Source of the DNA: Agrococcus sp. SGAir0287
GTDB taxonomy: Bacteria; Actinomycetota; Actinomycetes; Actinomycetales; Microbacteriaceae
NCBI RefSeq assembly: GCF_005484985.1
Contig: NZ_CP027942.1
Coordinates: 1-64,000 of the forward strand
Direction: 5' to 3'
DNA length: 64,000 nt
Part shown: piece by piece, positions 40,320-48,439 of the stretch
Layout of the letters: the number at the start of each line of letters is the position of its first letter
Numbering within the stretch: the first letter of the stretch is position 1
The notes under the pieces: model-generated
What the model was told of the DNA's origin: nothing
The model's input: the letters and a program-made list of their open reading frames with translations, nothing else
Database searches by the model: none
Program-made: the position numbers and the translations under genes

Positions 40320-40349
40320 GATGGTCGCGTCGCGGAGGATCTCCGTCAT
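40311..40349 (-). CDS. 12-residue leader peptide upstream of the ABC-F gene
   Basis: The ORF reads [12 protein letters not shown] and stops inside the 5' arm of the hairpin at 40276-40319. A -10-like TAGCAT (minus strand, 40413-40408) lies about 59 bp upstream. Position, size and overlap with the hairpin match leader peptides of ribosome-stalling attenuators that control ABC-F resistance genes. It is too short for homology-based support. Confidence 0.6.
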   Translation of the reverse strand: MTEILRDATIAR

Positions 40350-40531
40350 CGTCTGCTCTCGTGGTCGTGCTGCGTCCGCGCTCTCACCGCGGGCCGGTCG
40401 GCTGGCGATGCTACCCGCTCGCCGGCGAGCGCGCCAGGTGCCTCTCCGACCGATCCAGGTGCAGCTGCGACCAGTCAGCTGGAACGCGCGATCGTCGGAT
40501 GCAGGCGGATGCGCGCGATGGCGCTCCTCGC

Positions 40532-40972
40532 TCAGGTCAGCAGCGACATGCCCGTGCGCGCCGGGGCGACGTCCTCGAAGCCGTGCGCCTCGTAGAGGCG
40601 ACGGCCGGGCGGATCCGCGGTGAGGGTGACGTACGCACCGGGCTCGGCGCGCTCGCGGATCTCGGCGAGCAGCGACCGCAGCACGGCCTTGCCGAGACCG
40701 CGCCCCTGATGCTCGGGCAGCGTCGCCATGTCGGCGACGAGGAAGTACCAGCCGCCGTCGCCCACGACGCGCCCCATCGCGACCGCCGGGCCCGCTCCGC
40801 CCGCGCCCGCGAGCCGCACGGTGCGCCACGTCCACGTGCCCGCGATCGCGCCCTCCGCCTGCCCGGCCGTCTTCGGCGACAGGCCCGAGACCGCGCGCAG
40901 CCTGCGGTACTCGTCGACGGTGGGCGGCTCGAGGAGCATGCGGTAGCCGGAGGCGAGGGATGCGTCGGTCAC
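40532..40972 (-). CDS. GNAT family N-acetyltransferase
   Basis: A 146-residue acetyltransferase. The acetyl-CoA site reads DMATLPEHQGRGLGKAVLRSLL, and the C-terminal part has TLTADPPGRRLYEAHGFEDVAP, both typical of GNAT proteins. The substrate is unknown. The GTG at 40972 lies 7 nt after TAGCGT on the minus strand (40985-40980), so a leaderless transcript is likely. It is divergent from the AI-2E-family gene and upstream of the ABC-F leader, but the 182-bp gap and own -10 there argue against one operon. Confidence 0.87.
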   Translation of the reverse strand: MTDASLASGYRMLLEPPTVDEYRRLRAVSGLSPKTAGQAEGAIAGTWTWRTVRLAGAGGAGPAVAMGRVVGDGGWYFLVADMATLPEHQGRGLGKAVLRSLLAEIRERAEPGAYVTLTADPPGRRLYEAHGFEDVAPARTGMSLLT

Positions 40973-41143
40973 GTCCGTCACGCTAGCCGTGACCGCCCAC
41001 GCTGGTCGTGACCCCGCAGGCTGGTCGCCACCGCCCACGCCCGGCGCTACCGCATCCTCGCGCATCCGCGCCAGCGCGGCGCTGCGTGCGGCATCGGCCC
41101 AGCGGCCGCGGCTAGCGTGGACGCATTCCACGAGGGGGATGCG

Positions 41144-42283
41144 ATGGGACTCTTCAGCAAGCCGGCCGCAAGGCCGACCGAGGTCGTGCAGCGCGCCGCC
41201 CGTCCGCCGTGGTCGCTGTGGGGCGACTCGTTCGGTCGGCTCGCGACGCGGTCGCTGCAGATCATCCTCGTGCTCGTCGTCGTCGCCGGCGCCGTCTACG
41301 CCATGACGCAGCTGACGATCGTCATCATCCCCGTCATCCTCGCGCTCATCTTCGCGTCGGCCTTCGCACCGGTCATGTCGTGGATGCGCCGCAAGGGCGT
41401 CCCCTCGATCGTCGCGACGATCCTCGCGCTGCTCGCGATCGTCGTCGTGCTCGGCGGCGTGGTCACGCTCATCGTGAACGCCGTCCGGAACCAGTTCGAC
41501 GACCTGCGCGACCAGGCCGTCGAGGGCTTCGACCAGGTGGTGCAGTGGGTGTCGACGCTGCCCTTCGCGCCCACCGACGAGCAGATCTCCGACGCGCGCG
41601 ACGCCATCATCGACTTCGTCACGAGCGCGCAGTTCGGGTCGGGCGCGCTCGCCGGCGTCAGCGCCGCCGCGAACTTCGTCACGGGGCTCGTGCTCATGGT
41701 CGTCGTGCTGTTCTTCTTCCTGAAGGACGGCCCGCGCATCTGGGAGTTCCTGCTGCGCCCGTTCGAGGGCGAGTCGTACGCGCGCGCCAAGCGCATCGGC
41801 GACAAGACGGTCGGCACGCTCGGCGGGTACGTGCGCGGCACGGCGACCGTCGCGCTCGTCGACGCCGTCGGCATCGGCCTCGTGCTCGCGATCCTGCAGG
41901 TGCCGCTCGCGCTGCCGCTCGCGGTGCTCGTCTTCCTGCTGGCGTTCGTGCCGCTCGTCGGCGCGACGGTCGCGGGCGCCCTCGCGACGCTCGTCGCCCT
42001 CGTCGCCAACGATCTCGTCTCGGCGATCATCGTGCTCGTCGCCGTCATCGCCGTGAACCAGCTGGAGGGCAACTTCCTGCAGCCGGTCGTCATGGGCCGC
42101 TCCCTCAAGCTGCACGCGCTCGTCATCCTCATCGCCCTCACGATCGGCACCGTGCTCGGTGGCATCGTCGGCGCCGTGCTGTCGGTGCCGATCGCGGCCG
42201 TCGCGTGGGGCATCGTGCAGGTGTGGGACGGCGAGGACCGGCCCGCGCGGATGTTCCGGCAGAAGCGACCCGAGATCGCCTGA
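41144..42283 (+). CDS. AI-2E family transporter
   Basis: A 379-residue polytopic protein of the AI-2E/PerM family. It has two N-terminal helices (about 45-85), a hydrophilic central region (about 100-165) and a C-terminal hydrophobic half with the family motif YVRGTATVALVDAVGIGL and NQLEGNFLQPVVMGRSLKLH. Members have been assigned to autoinducer-2 or ion/osmolyte export, so the function is not secure. The ATG at 41144 follows GAGGGGG; TAGCGT at 41112-41117 is a probable -10. Confidence 0.9.
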   Translation: MGLFSKPAARPTEVVQRAARPPWSLWGDSFGRLATRSLQIILVLVVVAGAVYAMTQLTIVIIPVILALIFASAFAPVMSWMRRKGVPSIVATILALLAIVVVLGGVVTLIVNAVRNQFDDLRDQAVEGFDQVVQWVSTLPFAPTDEQISDARDAIIDFVTSAQFGSGALAGVSAAANFVTGLVLMVVVLFFFLKDGPRIWEFLLRPFEGESYARAKRIGDKTVGTLGGYVRGTATVALVDAVGIGLVLAILQVPLALPLAVLVFLLAFVPLVGATVAGALATLVALVANDLVSAIIVLVAVIAVNQLEGNFLQPVVMGRSLKLHALVILIALTIGTVLGGIVGAVLSVPIAAVAWGIVQVWDGEDRPARMFRQKRPEIA

Positions 42284-42300
42284 TCGCCCGCCGCAGCAGG

Positions 42301-42417
42301 CGGATGGTTCGGCGCGATCGCGACGTCGGCCAGCGTCCGTCGCGCCGGATGGTTCGGCGTCGGACCGACACGAGCTCGCGCCCGAGGCATCGGATCGTTC
42401 GGCAGGCGAACGATCCG
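42301..42417. repeat. Three direct repeats at 45-bp period with terminal palindrome
   Basis: CGGATGGTTCGGC occurs at 42301-42313 and 42346-42358, and CGGATCGTTCGGC at 42391-42403, exactly 45 bp apart. The third overlaps a hairpin (CGGATCGTTCG at 42391-42401 with CGAACGATCCG at 42407-42417). The 317-bp gap 42284-42600 holds no credible gene. The hairpin may terminate the AI-2E-family transcript. Confidence 0.65.
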
Positions 42418-42600
42418 CTGCCCCCCGTCCACATGCATGGCGGCTCTCCGCTGTCAACGGCTGGCAGGCGTCGGTGGCGACGTGTTGGCTATGAGTCGGC
42501 AGCAGCGCCGCTCTCGTCGACCCCCATTCCGAGCAGCGGCGGCCACGCCGCACGACGCGCCGCGACCAGCGACGCACGAGCGCGAACGAGGGGAGCAGCG

Positions 42601-43176
42601 ATGACGACGACGGCACCGGAGCGAGGACCGATCGAGCACGCGGACCTCGATGGCGCAGCCCTGCTGCAGCAGGTGCGCCTCTCGACGCATCGGCTGCTGG
42701 GCGCGACGATGCGCCTGGGCGACGTCGAGCTGCTGCTGCCCGCCGCGAGCGGTCTCGGCACGCGGCGCCACGTCGTCGCGCGGCTCGTCCGGCACGCCCG
42801 TCGCGTCACCGCCTCGCCCGACGACCCCGCGCGCGGCCTCGCGAGCGACTCGCTGCTCAAGGCCCCCGCGGCCGACCTCGTCGACGCGCTCGCCACGACG
42901 CTCACGACCGTCGTCCGTCGCCTCGACGACGATCCCGCAGCGCGCATCCCCGCCGACGACGGCGACGAGCTGTGCGCGCGCGACCACCTGGCGTGGCTCG
43001 AGCTCACCCACGTCGACCTCGGCGTCGGATTCGAGATGCACGACATCCCCGAGGCCGCGCTGCCGGCCATCACGGCGCACCTCGAGCGGTGGACGGCGCC
43101 GGACGCGAACGGCACCGTCGCCGGCAACAGCCCCTTCGCCCTGCTCTTCGCGCGCGACGAGCGACCGCGCCGCTGA
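42601..43176 (+). CDS. Maleylpyruvate isomerase/DinB-like mycothiol-dependent family protein
   Basis: A 191-residue protein that resembles the mycothiol-dependent maleylpyruvate isomerase (MDMPI) family. The N-terminal helix LDGAALLQQVRLSTHRLLGATMRLGD is followed by TRRHVVARLVRHARRV, corresponding to the family's metal-site His segment. WLELTHVDLGVGFEMHDIP corresponds to the family motif VHHVDLGLGY. The match is divergent and the exact metal ligands are uncertain. If correct it transfers to or isomerises substrates with mycothiol. It precedes the copper-related cluster on the same strand. Confidence 0.65.
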   Translation: MTTTAPERGPIEHADLDGAALLQQVRLSTHRLLGATMRLGDVELLLPAASGLGTRRHVVARLVRHARRVTASPDDPARGLASDSLLKAPAADLVDALATTLTTVVRRLDDDPAARIPADDGDELCARDHLAWLELTHVDLGVGFEMHDIPEAALPAITAHLERWTAPDANGTVAGNSPFALLFARDERPRR

Positions 43177-43234
43177 GCCGACGAGCGACACGCGTCGCCG
43201 CTCCTCGCTCCTGGCGGCATGGGAGGATCGAGGC

Positions 43235-43852
43235 ATGACGAGACGGCAGGCGCGCGCGCTGCGCGGCCTCGTCGTCGCCGGCCTCGCGACCTTCGTCGCG
43301 CTCGTCTCCCACGTCACCGCGGGCGGCCCGATGCCCGGGCCGATCGGCATCGTCGTGCCGCTCGTGCTCGCGATCTTCGCGAGCGTGCTGCTCTCGGGTG
43401 CGACGCACGCGCTCTGGCGCCTCGTGCCGTCGGTCGCGGCGAGCCAGCTGCTCTTCCACGCGCTCTTCGTGCTCGGCACGCACACGGCATCCCTCGGCGT
43501 CGCGGGTCACGCCCACCACGCCACGCAGTCGGAGCTCGCCGGCGCGCTCGCCGCATCCGCGGGGTCGTCATCCATGACGCACGCGATGCACGCCGACGCG
43601 ACGATGTGGCTGCACCACGCCCTCGCCGGCGCGCTCACGATCGCGCTGATCGCCCGCGGCGAGCGCGCCCTCGCGCGCCTGGCGTCGTTCGCCTTCTTCG
43701 TGCTGCGACGCCTCGTCGTCGTGCTCGTCCCCGTGCGTCCGGCGGCGCCCGTCGCGCTGCGTGCGACGTGGTCGACGCCGCGCACCTGGTCGCTCTCGCG
43801 CCGGCAGGCGCCCTCCCTCCTCCGCGGACCGCCGGCGGCGCTCGCCTCGTAG
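43235..43852 (+). CDS. His-rich hypothetical membrane protein near copper genes
   Basis: A 205-residue protein with about five hydrophobic segments. Between segments 3 and 4 it has a loop rich in His and Met (VAGHAHHATQSE, then MTHAMHADATMWLHH) that could bind copper. The Arg-rich C-terminus is cytoplasmic. No family is recognised. It starts at ATG 43235, and a hairpin at 43860-43880 follows. The run of copper-export genes downstream on the same strand suggests a role in copper handling, but this is inference. Confidence 0.72.
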   Translation: MTRRQARALRGLVVAGLATFVALVSHVTAGGPMPGPIGIVVPLVLAIFASVLLSGATHALWRLVPSVAASQLLFHALFVLGTHTASLGVAGHAHHATQSELAGALAASAGSSSMTHAMHADATMWLHHALAGALTIALIARGERALARLASFAFFVLRRLVVVLVPVRPAAPVALRATWSTPRTWSLSRRQAPSLLRGPPAALAS

Positions 43853-43859
43853 CGCTGCA

Positions 43860-43880
43860 GGGTCGACGATCCGTCGACCC
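43860..43880 (+). terminator. Short hairpin before copC
   Basis: GGGTCGAC (43860-43867) pairs with GTCGACCC (43873-43880) around GATCC, 8 bp after the membrane-protein stop. It may terminate or attenuate read-through into copC. Confidence 0.55.
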
Positions 43881-43972
43881 CGGAGCCGACCGCGCTCGCG
43901 GCCGGCCCGCCCTCCGCTGCGTCGCGCCCGCGAGGGCCGACGCATCCGTGTCCGAACCTCAGGAGGACACCC

Positions 43973-44641
43973 ATGCGTGCACGCACGCGCGACGCTCGAC
44001 GTCGCCCCATCCATCCCGCGCTCGCCGCCGCCGTCGGCGCCGCGCTCGCGATCGCCGCACCTCTCGCGGGCGCGACGACCGCATCCGCCCACTCCGCGCT
44101 CGTCTCGAGCGACCCGGCACCCGGCGCCGCGCTCGACGCGCCGCCGACGCAGATCACCCTCACGTTCAACGAGGACGTCCTCGAGATGGGGGCCGCCGTC
44201 TTCGTGGTCGACGCCGCGGGCGTCGACCACGCGGGCGAGCCGGTCGTGGCCGGCCCCGTCGTGACCGTGCCGATCGAGGGCACCCTGCCCGGCGGCGCCA
44301 TCGAGGCGCGCTGGCGCGTCGTGTCGGCCGACGGCCACCCCATCTCCGACGTGCTGCCGTTCACGGTGGCGGGCGAGGCGCCCACGGCGTCGGCGTCGGC
44401 CGAGCCGGCGCCGAGCGAGGCGAGCGAGCCGCCGATCGCGGAGGCGGAGCCGGACGAGGCGGATGCGGACGCCGCCGACGCGCAGGCGGCGACCGCGAGC
44501 GACGACGCGGACGCGACGCGCACCGTGCTCGTCGGCGTCGCGGGCGCCGCGGCCGCGCTCGTCGTGCTCGCGATCGTGCTCGGCGTACGGCGCTCGCGCC
44601 GCGCGGCAGCCGACGGCGGCGCCACGCCACCCGAGGGCTGA
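43973..44641 (+). CDS. copC: Copper resistance CopC domain protein, membrane anchored
   Basis: A 222-residue exported protein. A signal peptide (about 1-39) ends at ASAHSALVSS, so the mature N-terminus begins with His, the first Cu(II) ligand of CopC. The beta-barrel domain continues with ADGHPISDVLPF, carrying the second His/Asp ligands. An acidic Ala-rich linker and a C-terminal transmembrane helix (about 183-204) with a basic stop-transfer follow. It binds periplasm-side copper for delivery or storage. CAGGAGG precedes ATG 43973. Confidence 0.92.
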   Translation: MRARTRDARRRPIHPALAAAVGAALAIAAPLAGATTASAHSALVSSDPAPGAALDAPPTQITLTFNEDVLEMGAAVFVVDAAGVDHAGEPVVAGPVVTVPIEGTLPGGAIEARWRVVSADGHPISDVLPFTVAGEAPTASASAEPAPSEASEPPIAEAEPDEADADAADAQAATASDDADATRTVLVGVAGAAAALVVLAIVLGVRRSRRAAADGGATPPEG

Positions 44642-44793
44642 GCGCCCGGCGTCGGCAGCCGGACGCTCCGACCCTCCCCACCCGCGACGCCGAGCCGACG
44701 TGCTCGTCGTCGACCCCGCGGCGCGCCATCGCGCCGCGGCCATCCACGCATCGACGCGGTCCTGGCGACCGCGCAGACCCTGAAGGAACCACC

Positions 44794-45399
44794 ATGCGAT
44801 CCATCGCACCGCGCCGCGCAGGCGCCCTGTCCATCGTCCTCGCCGCAGCCGTCGCCCTCGTCGGCTGCAGCGCACCCACCGAGCCCCAGGCGCCCGAGGA
44901 GCCCGCGACCATGGCCGAGTCGGTCGTCGCCGCCGACGTCTGGATCAAGGCGGCCGACGACGGCATGACCGCCGCCTTCGGCACGCTGACGAACGAGGGC
45001 GACGCCGCCGTGCGGGTCGTCGGCGTCGCATCCGGCGTCGCGACCGCCATGGAGCTGCACGAGACCGTCGAGGACGACTCGGGGCAGATGATCATGCGCG
45101 AGGTCGACGGCTTCGACGTCGAGCCGGGCGCGACGCTCGCGCTCGAGCCCGGCGGGAACCACCTCATGGTCATGGGCCTCACCGCGCCCATCGTCGCCGG
45201 CGACGACGTCGTCATCACCCTGACGTTCGACGACGGCTCGACGCTCGAGCTGACCGCGACCGCGCGCGACTACTCGGGCGCCAACGAGTCGTACGAGGGC
45301 GATGACGACATGTCGGACATGGACCACGGCGACATGGACCACGGCGACATGGGCGGCAGCGACATGGGCCACGGCGACGCCGCGGGCTCGGACCGCTGA
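44794..45399 (+). CDS. PCuAC-type copper chaperone lipoprotein
   Basis: A 201-residue lipoprotein: signal peptide with lipobox LVGC (Cys25), then a cupredoxin-like PCuAC domain with Cu(I) ligands His89, a Met at 99 or 101, His123 and Met125 (MELHETVED, GGNHLMVMGL). A Met/His/Asp-rich tail (DMSDMDHGDMDHG and repeats) probably adds copper sites. PCuAC proteins hand copper to cytochrome oxidase or other extracellular cuproenzymes. It overlaps the DyP peroxidase start (TGATG), so the two are co-translated. Confidence 0.92.
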   Translation: MRSIAPRRAGALSIVLAAAVALVGCSAPTEPQAPEEPATMAESVVAADVWIKAADDGMTAAFGTLTNEGDAAVRVVGVASGVATAMELHETVEDDSGQMIMREVDGFDVEPGATLALEPGGNHLMVMGLTAPIVAGDDVVITLTFDDGSTLELTATARDYSGANESYEGDDDMSDMDHGDMDHGDMGGSDMGHGDAAGSDR

Positions 45400-46646
45400 T
45401 GCGCGGTCGCGACGCCCGGGCGCGCACCTCGCCGCCGACGTCGCGGCACGCCCTGAGCCGGCGGCAGCTCCTCCTCGGAGGCGCCGTCGCCGGCGCGGGC
45501 GCCGCCGCCGCGATCGGCGCGGACGCCGTGGCGCGCGTCGCGGGCGCATCCGTCGCGGATGCGCCGACGGCGGAGCCGCTGCACGGCGACGCCGTCGTGC
45601 CCTTCCACGGCGCGCACCAGGCCGCGTTCACGATCCCGCCGCAGGCGCACGCGACGATGATCGCGCTCGACCTGCTGCCCGCGACCGACGCCGACGCGCT
45701 GCGGCGGATGCTGCGGGTCCTGTCGGACGACGCCGCACGCCTCACGCAGGGCGAGCCGGCGCTCGCGGACTCGGAGCCCGAGCTCGCGCTCGTCCCCGCC
45801 CGGCTCACCGCGACGATCGGGCTCGGGTCGGCCGCGGTCGCCCTCACGGGCGCGCAGGCGCCCCCGTGGCTCGCGCCGCTGCCGTCCTTCGCGATCGACG
45901 CGCTCGAGGATGCGTGGTCGGGTGGCGACGTGCTGCTCGAGGTCGCCGGCGACGACCCGCTCGCGGTCGCCCACGCGCAGCGCATGCTGCTGAAGGGCAC
46001 GCGCTCGTTCGCGACGATCCGCTGGGTGCAGTCCGGCTTCCGTCGCAGCCGCGGCGCCGAGCCGCAGGGCACGACGATGCGCAACCTCTTCGGGCAGGTC
46101 GACGGCACGGTGAACCCGCAGCCGGGCACCGCCGACTTCGACCGGCTCGTGTGGATCCGCGAGGGCTGGCTCGCGGGCGGCACGTCCCTCGTCGTCCGGC
46201 GCATCCGCATGGACCTCGACCGCTGGGATCGGCTCGATCGCCCCGGCCGAGAGCAGGCCGTCGGTCGCACGCTCGCGAACGGCGCCCCGCTCACGGGTCG
46301 GCTCGAGCACGACGAGCCCGACTTCGAGGCGCGCACGCCGATCGGCTTCCCCGTCATCCCGGAGTTCTCCCACATGCGCCGCGCGCGCAGCGACGATCCG
46401 TCGCAGCGCTTCCACCGGAGGGCGTTCAACTACGACGAGCGCCCCGCGGGGGCGAGCGTGTCGGAGTCGGGGATGCTGTTCACGGCGGCGCAGGCGGATC
46501 CGCTCGCGCAGTTCGTGCCCATCCAGCAGCGGCTCAGCGACCTCGACCTGCTCAACGAGTGGACGACGCCGATCGGCTCGGCGGTGTTCGCGATCCCGCC
46601 GGGATGCGAGCCCGGAGGCTTCGTCGGCGAGACGCTCTTCGCCTGA
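45399..46646 (+). CDS. DyP-type haem peroxidase with Tat signal
   Basis: A 415-residue exported peroxidase. The twin-arginine signal is SRRQLLLGG with a hydrophobic stretch to about residue 50. DyP motifs are FGQVDGT (the catalytic Asp of GXXDG), the basic catalytic-region Arg in VVRRIRMDLD, and the proximal haem His in FSHMRRARS. In Streptomyces lividans a Tat-exported DyP (DtpA), encoded beside a PCuAC-type chaperone, is needed for maturation of a copper radical oxidase. The same gene pairing is seen here. EfeB-type haem or iron release is the alternative. Confidence 0.93.
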   Translation: MRGRDARARTSPPTSRHALSRRQLLLGGAVAGAGAAAAIGADAVARVAGASVADAPTAEPLHGDAVVPFHGAHQAAFTIPPQAHATMIALDLLPATDADALRRMLRVLSDDAARLTQGEPALADSEPELALVPARLTATIGLGSAAVALTGAQAPPWLAPLPSFAIDALEDAWSGGDVLLEVAGDDPLAVAHAQRMLLKGTRSFATIRWVQSGFRRSRGAEPQGTTMRNLFGQVDGTVNPQPGTADFDRLVWIREGWLAGGTSLVVRRIRMDLDRWDRLDRPGREQAVGRTLANGAPLTGRLEHDEPDFEARTPIGFPVIPEFSHMRRARSDDPSQRFHRRAFNYDERPAGASVSESGMLFTAAQADPLAQFVPIQQRLSDLDLLNEWTTPIGSAVFAIPPGCEPGGFVGETLFA

Positions 46647-46661
46647 CGGAGGTGCAGCGCG

Positions 46662-46698
46662 GCGCGGCGGCCGGGCGCGATGCTCCCGGCCGCCGCGC
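46662..46698. terminator. Bidirectional terminator, DyP/SRPBCC
   Basis: GCGCGGCGGCCGGG (46662-46675) pairs with CCCGGCCGCCGCGC (46685-46698) around a 9-nt loop between convergent genes. Confidence 0.9.
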
Positions 46699-46706
46699 GT
46701 TCGCCG

Positions 46707-47180
46707 TCAGCGACCCGTCGCGTCGGGGTCGCGGTCGATGTCGCCGTCCCAGCGGCCCGACTCCGCCCCCTCCGACTCGATGAGCGTCTTGAAGCGCGCG
46801 AGGTCGCCGCGCACGCTCGCGTCGTCGATGCCCACGGCCGCGCCGACCTTCTCGAGGAAGCCCTCCGGCTCCCAGTCGAGCTGCAACGCGACCCGGGTCG
46901 TGTCGTCGTCGACGCGGTGGAAGGTGACGACGCCCGCATGCGTCACGTCGCCGTCGGCGGCCCAGGCGATGCGCTCGTCGGGGTGCTGCTCGGTGATGCG
47001 CGCCTCGAAGTCGCGCTCCTGCCCGCCGATCCTCACGTGCCAGCGGAGGCGGTCGTCGCCGAGCTGCTCGATGCGCTCGACGTGGTCCATGAAGCGGGGG
47101 AACGACTCGAACTGCGTCCACTGCCCGTAGACGCTCGAGATGGGCGCGCGGACGTCGACCTGCTCGGTGATGGTGGCCAT
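46707..47180 (-). CDS. SRPBCC family protein (polyketide cyclase/dehydrase-like)
   Basis: A 157-residue START-like fold protein. It starts MATITEQVDVRAPISSVYGQWTQFESFPRFMDHVERI, with the usual core pattern GGQERDFEARITEQHPDERIAWAADG and a C-terminal amphipathic helix ending in an acidic tail. These proteins bind hydrophobic ligands; many in Actinobacteria are unassigned. The ATG at 47180 follows GAGAGGAG. It converges on the DyP gene and has no clear partner. Confidence 0.85.
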   Translation of the reverse strand: MATITEQVDVRAPISSVYGQWTQFESFPRFMDHVERIEQLGDDRLRWHVRIGGQERDFEARITEQHPDERIAWAADGDVTHAGVVTFHRVDDDTTRVALQLDWEPEGFLEKVGAAVGIDDASVRGDLARFKTLIESEGAESGRWDGDIDRDPDATGR

Positions 47181-47271
47181 GGGTGGGCTCCTCTCGTTCG
47201 GTCCTGCGACCGTACGGAGGGCGCCCAGGACGGTCAGCACCGTTGCGCACGGGGGCGACCGTCCGGATGCA

Positions 47272-48429
47272 TCAGCCCCGGAAGGCCGGGATGCCCGTGA
47301 GCGCCTGCCCGATGACGAGGGTGTGCACCTCGTCGGTGCCCTCGTAGGTGCGCACGCTCTCGAGGTTGAGCGCGTGCCGCATGGGCGAGCGCTCGAGGGT
47401 CACGCCGTTGCCGCCGAGGATGCCGCGCGCCTCGCGCGCGATCCGGATCGCCGCGCGGCACGAGGCGAGCTTGCCCATCGAGATCTGGTGCGGCTCGAGG
47501 ACGCCGGCATCCTTGCGCCGGCCGAGGTGCAGGGCGAGCAGCTGGCACTGGTGCAGCTCGAGGGCCATCTCGGCCAGGCGCGCCTGCGTCAGCTGCATGC
47601 TCGCGAGCGACCGGCCGAAGAGCTCCCGCTCGCTCGCGTAGGCGAGCGCGACCTCGAGGGAGTCGCGTGCGGCGCCGAGCGCTCCCCATGCGATGCCGAA
47701 CCGCGCCTCGTTGAGGCACTCGAACGGCGCCCGCAGCCCGCGCGCCTCGGGCAGTCGCATCCGCTCGGGCACGCGCACGCCGTCGAGCGCGATGTCGCAC
47801 TGGATGCTCGCACGCATCGAGAGCTTCTGGCCGATGGGCGTCGCGGTGAAGCCCGCGCTCGCGGTGTCGACGAGGAAGCCGCGGATGCCCTCGTCGGTCT
47901 GCGCCCAGATCACGGCGACGTCGGCGATGGAGGCGAGGCCGATCCAGCGCTTCGCGCCGTCGAGGATCCAGTCGTCGCCGTCGCGGCGCGCGACCGTCTG
48001 CATCGAGCCGGGGTCGCTGCCGGCGTTCGGCTCGGTGAGGCCGAAGCACCCGATCGTCTCGCCACGCGCCATCCGCGGCAGCCACTGCGCCCGCTGCTCG
48101 TCGCTGCCGTGCTTCGCGATCGCGCTCATCGCGAGCGAGCCCTGCACGCTGACGAAGGTGCGGATGCCGCTGTCGCCCGCCTCGAGCTCCTGCATCGCGA
48201 TGCCGTACTCCACGGCGGAGCGGCCCGCGCATCCGTGCCCGTGGAGGTGCATGCCGAGCAGCCCCTCGGCGGCGAGCGCGGGCACGAGCTCGGTGGGGAA
48301 GCGGGCCGCCTCGAACCACTCGGCGACGTGCGGACGGATGTCGCGGTCGACGAGGGCGCGCACGCGGGCGCGCGTCGCGCGCTCCTCGTCGCTCAGCAGC
48401 GCCTCGATGTCGAGCAGGTCGGTGGTCAC
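47272..48429 (-). CDS. Acyl-CoA dehydrogenase, glutaryl-CoA dehydrogenase-like
   Basis: A 385-residue FAD enzyme. LLGMHLHGHGCAGRSAVEYG, IGCFGLTEPNAGSDPGSM, and the C-terminal YEGTDEVHTLVIGQALTG are close to glutaryl-CoA dehydrogenases; the Glu in YEGTDEVH is the expected catalytic base. Glutaryl-CoA dehydrogenase oxidatively decarboxylates glutaryl-CoA to crotonyl-CoA in lysine and glutarate breakdown. The adjacent class III CoA-transferase could make glutaryl-CoA from glutarate, which supports this substrate. The GTG at 48429 is 10 bp after the transferase stop. Confidence 0.85.
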   Translation of the reverse strand: MTTDLLDIEALLSDEERATRARVRALVDRDIRPHVAEWFEAARFPTELVPALAAEGLLGMHLHGHGCAGRSAVEYGIAMQELEAGDSGIRTFVSVQGSLAMSAIAKHGSDEQRAQWLPRMARGETIGCFGLTEPNAGSDPGSMQTVARRDGDDWILDGAKRWIGLASIADVAVIWAQTDEGIRGFLVDTASAGFTATPIGQKLSMRASIQCDIALDGVRVPERMRLPEARGLRAPFECLNEARFGIAWGALGAARDSLEVALAYASERELFGRSLASMQLTQARLAEMALELHQCQLLALHLGRRKDAGVLEPHQISMGKLASCRAAIRIAREARGILGGNGVTLERSPMRHALNLESVRTYEGTDEVHTLVIGQALTGIPAFRG

Positions 48430-48439
48430 GGTGCTCCCG

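Noticed and set aside
42391..42417. Additional operator for the LacI regulator of 56632-57657
   Set aside because: CGGATCGTTC is shared, but the right half is GGC instead of CGKC and the site fits better as part of the local 45-bp repeat and hairpin. A genome-wide motif scan would be needed.
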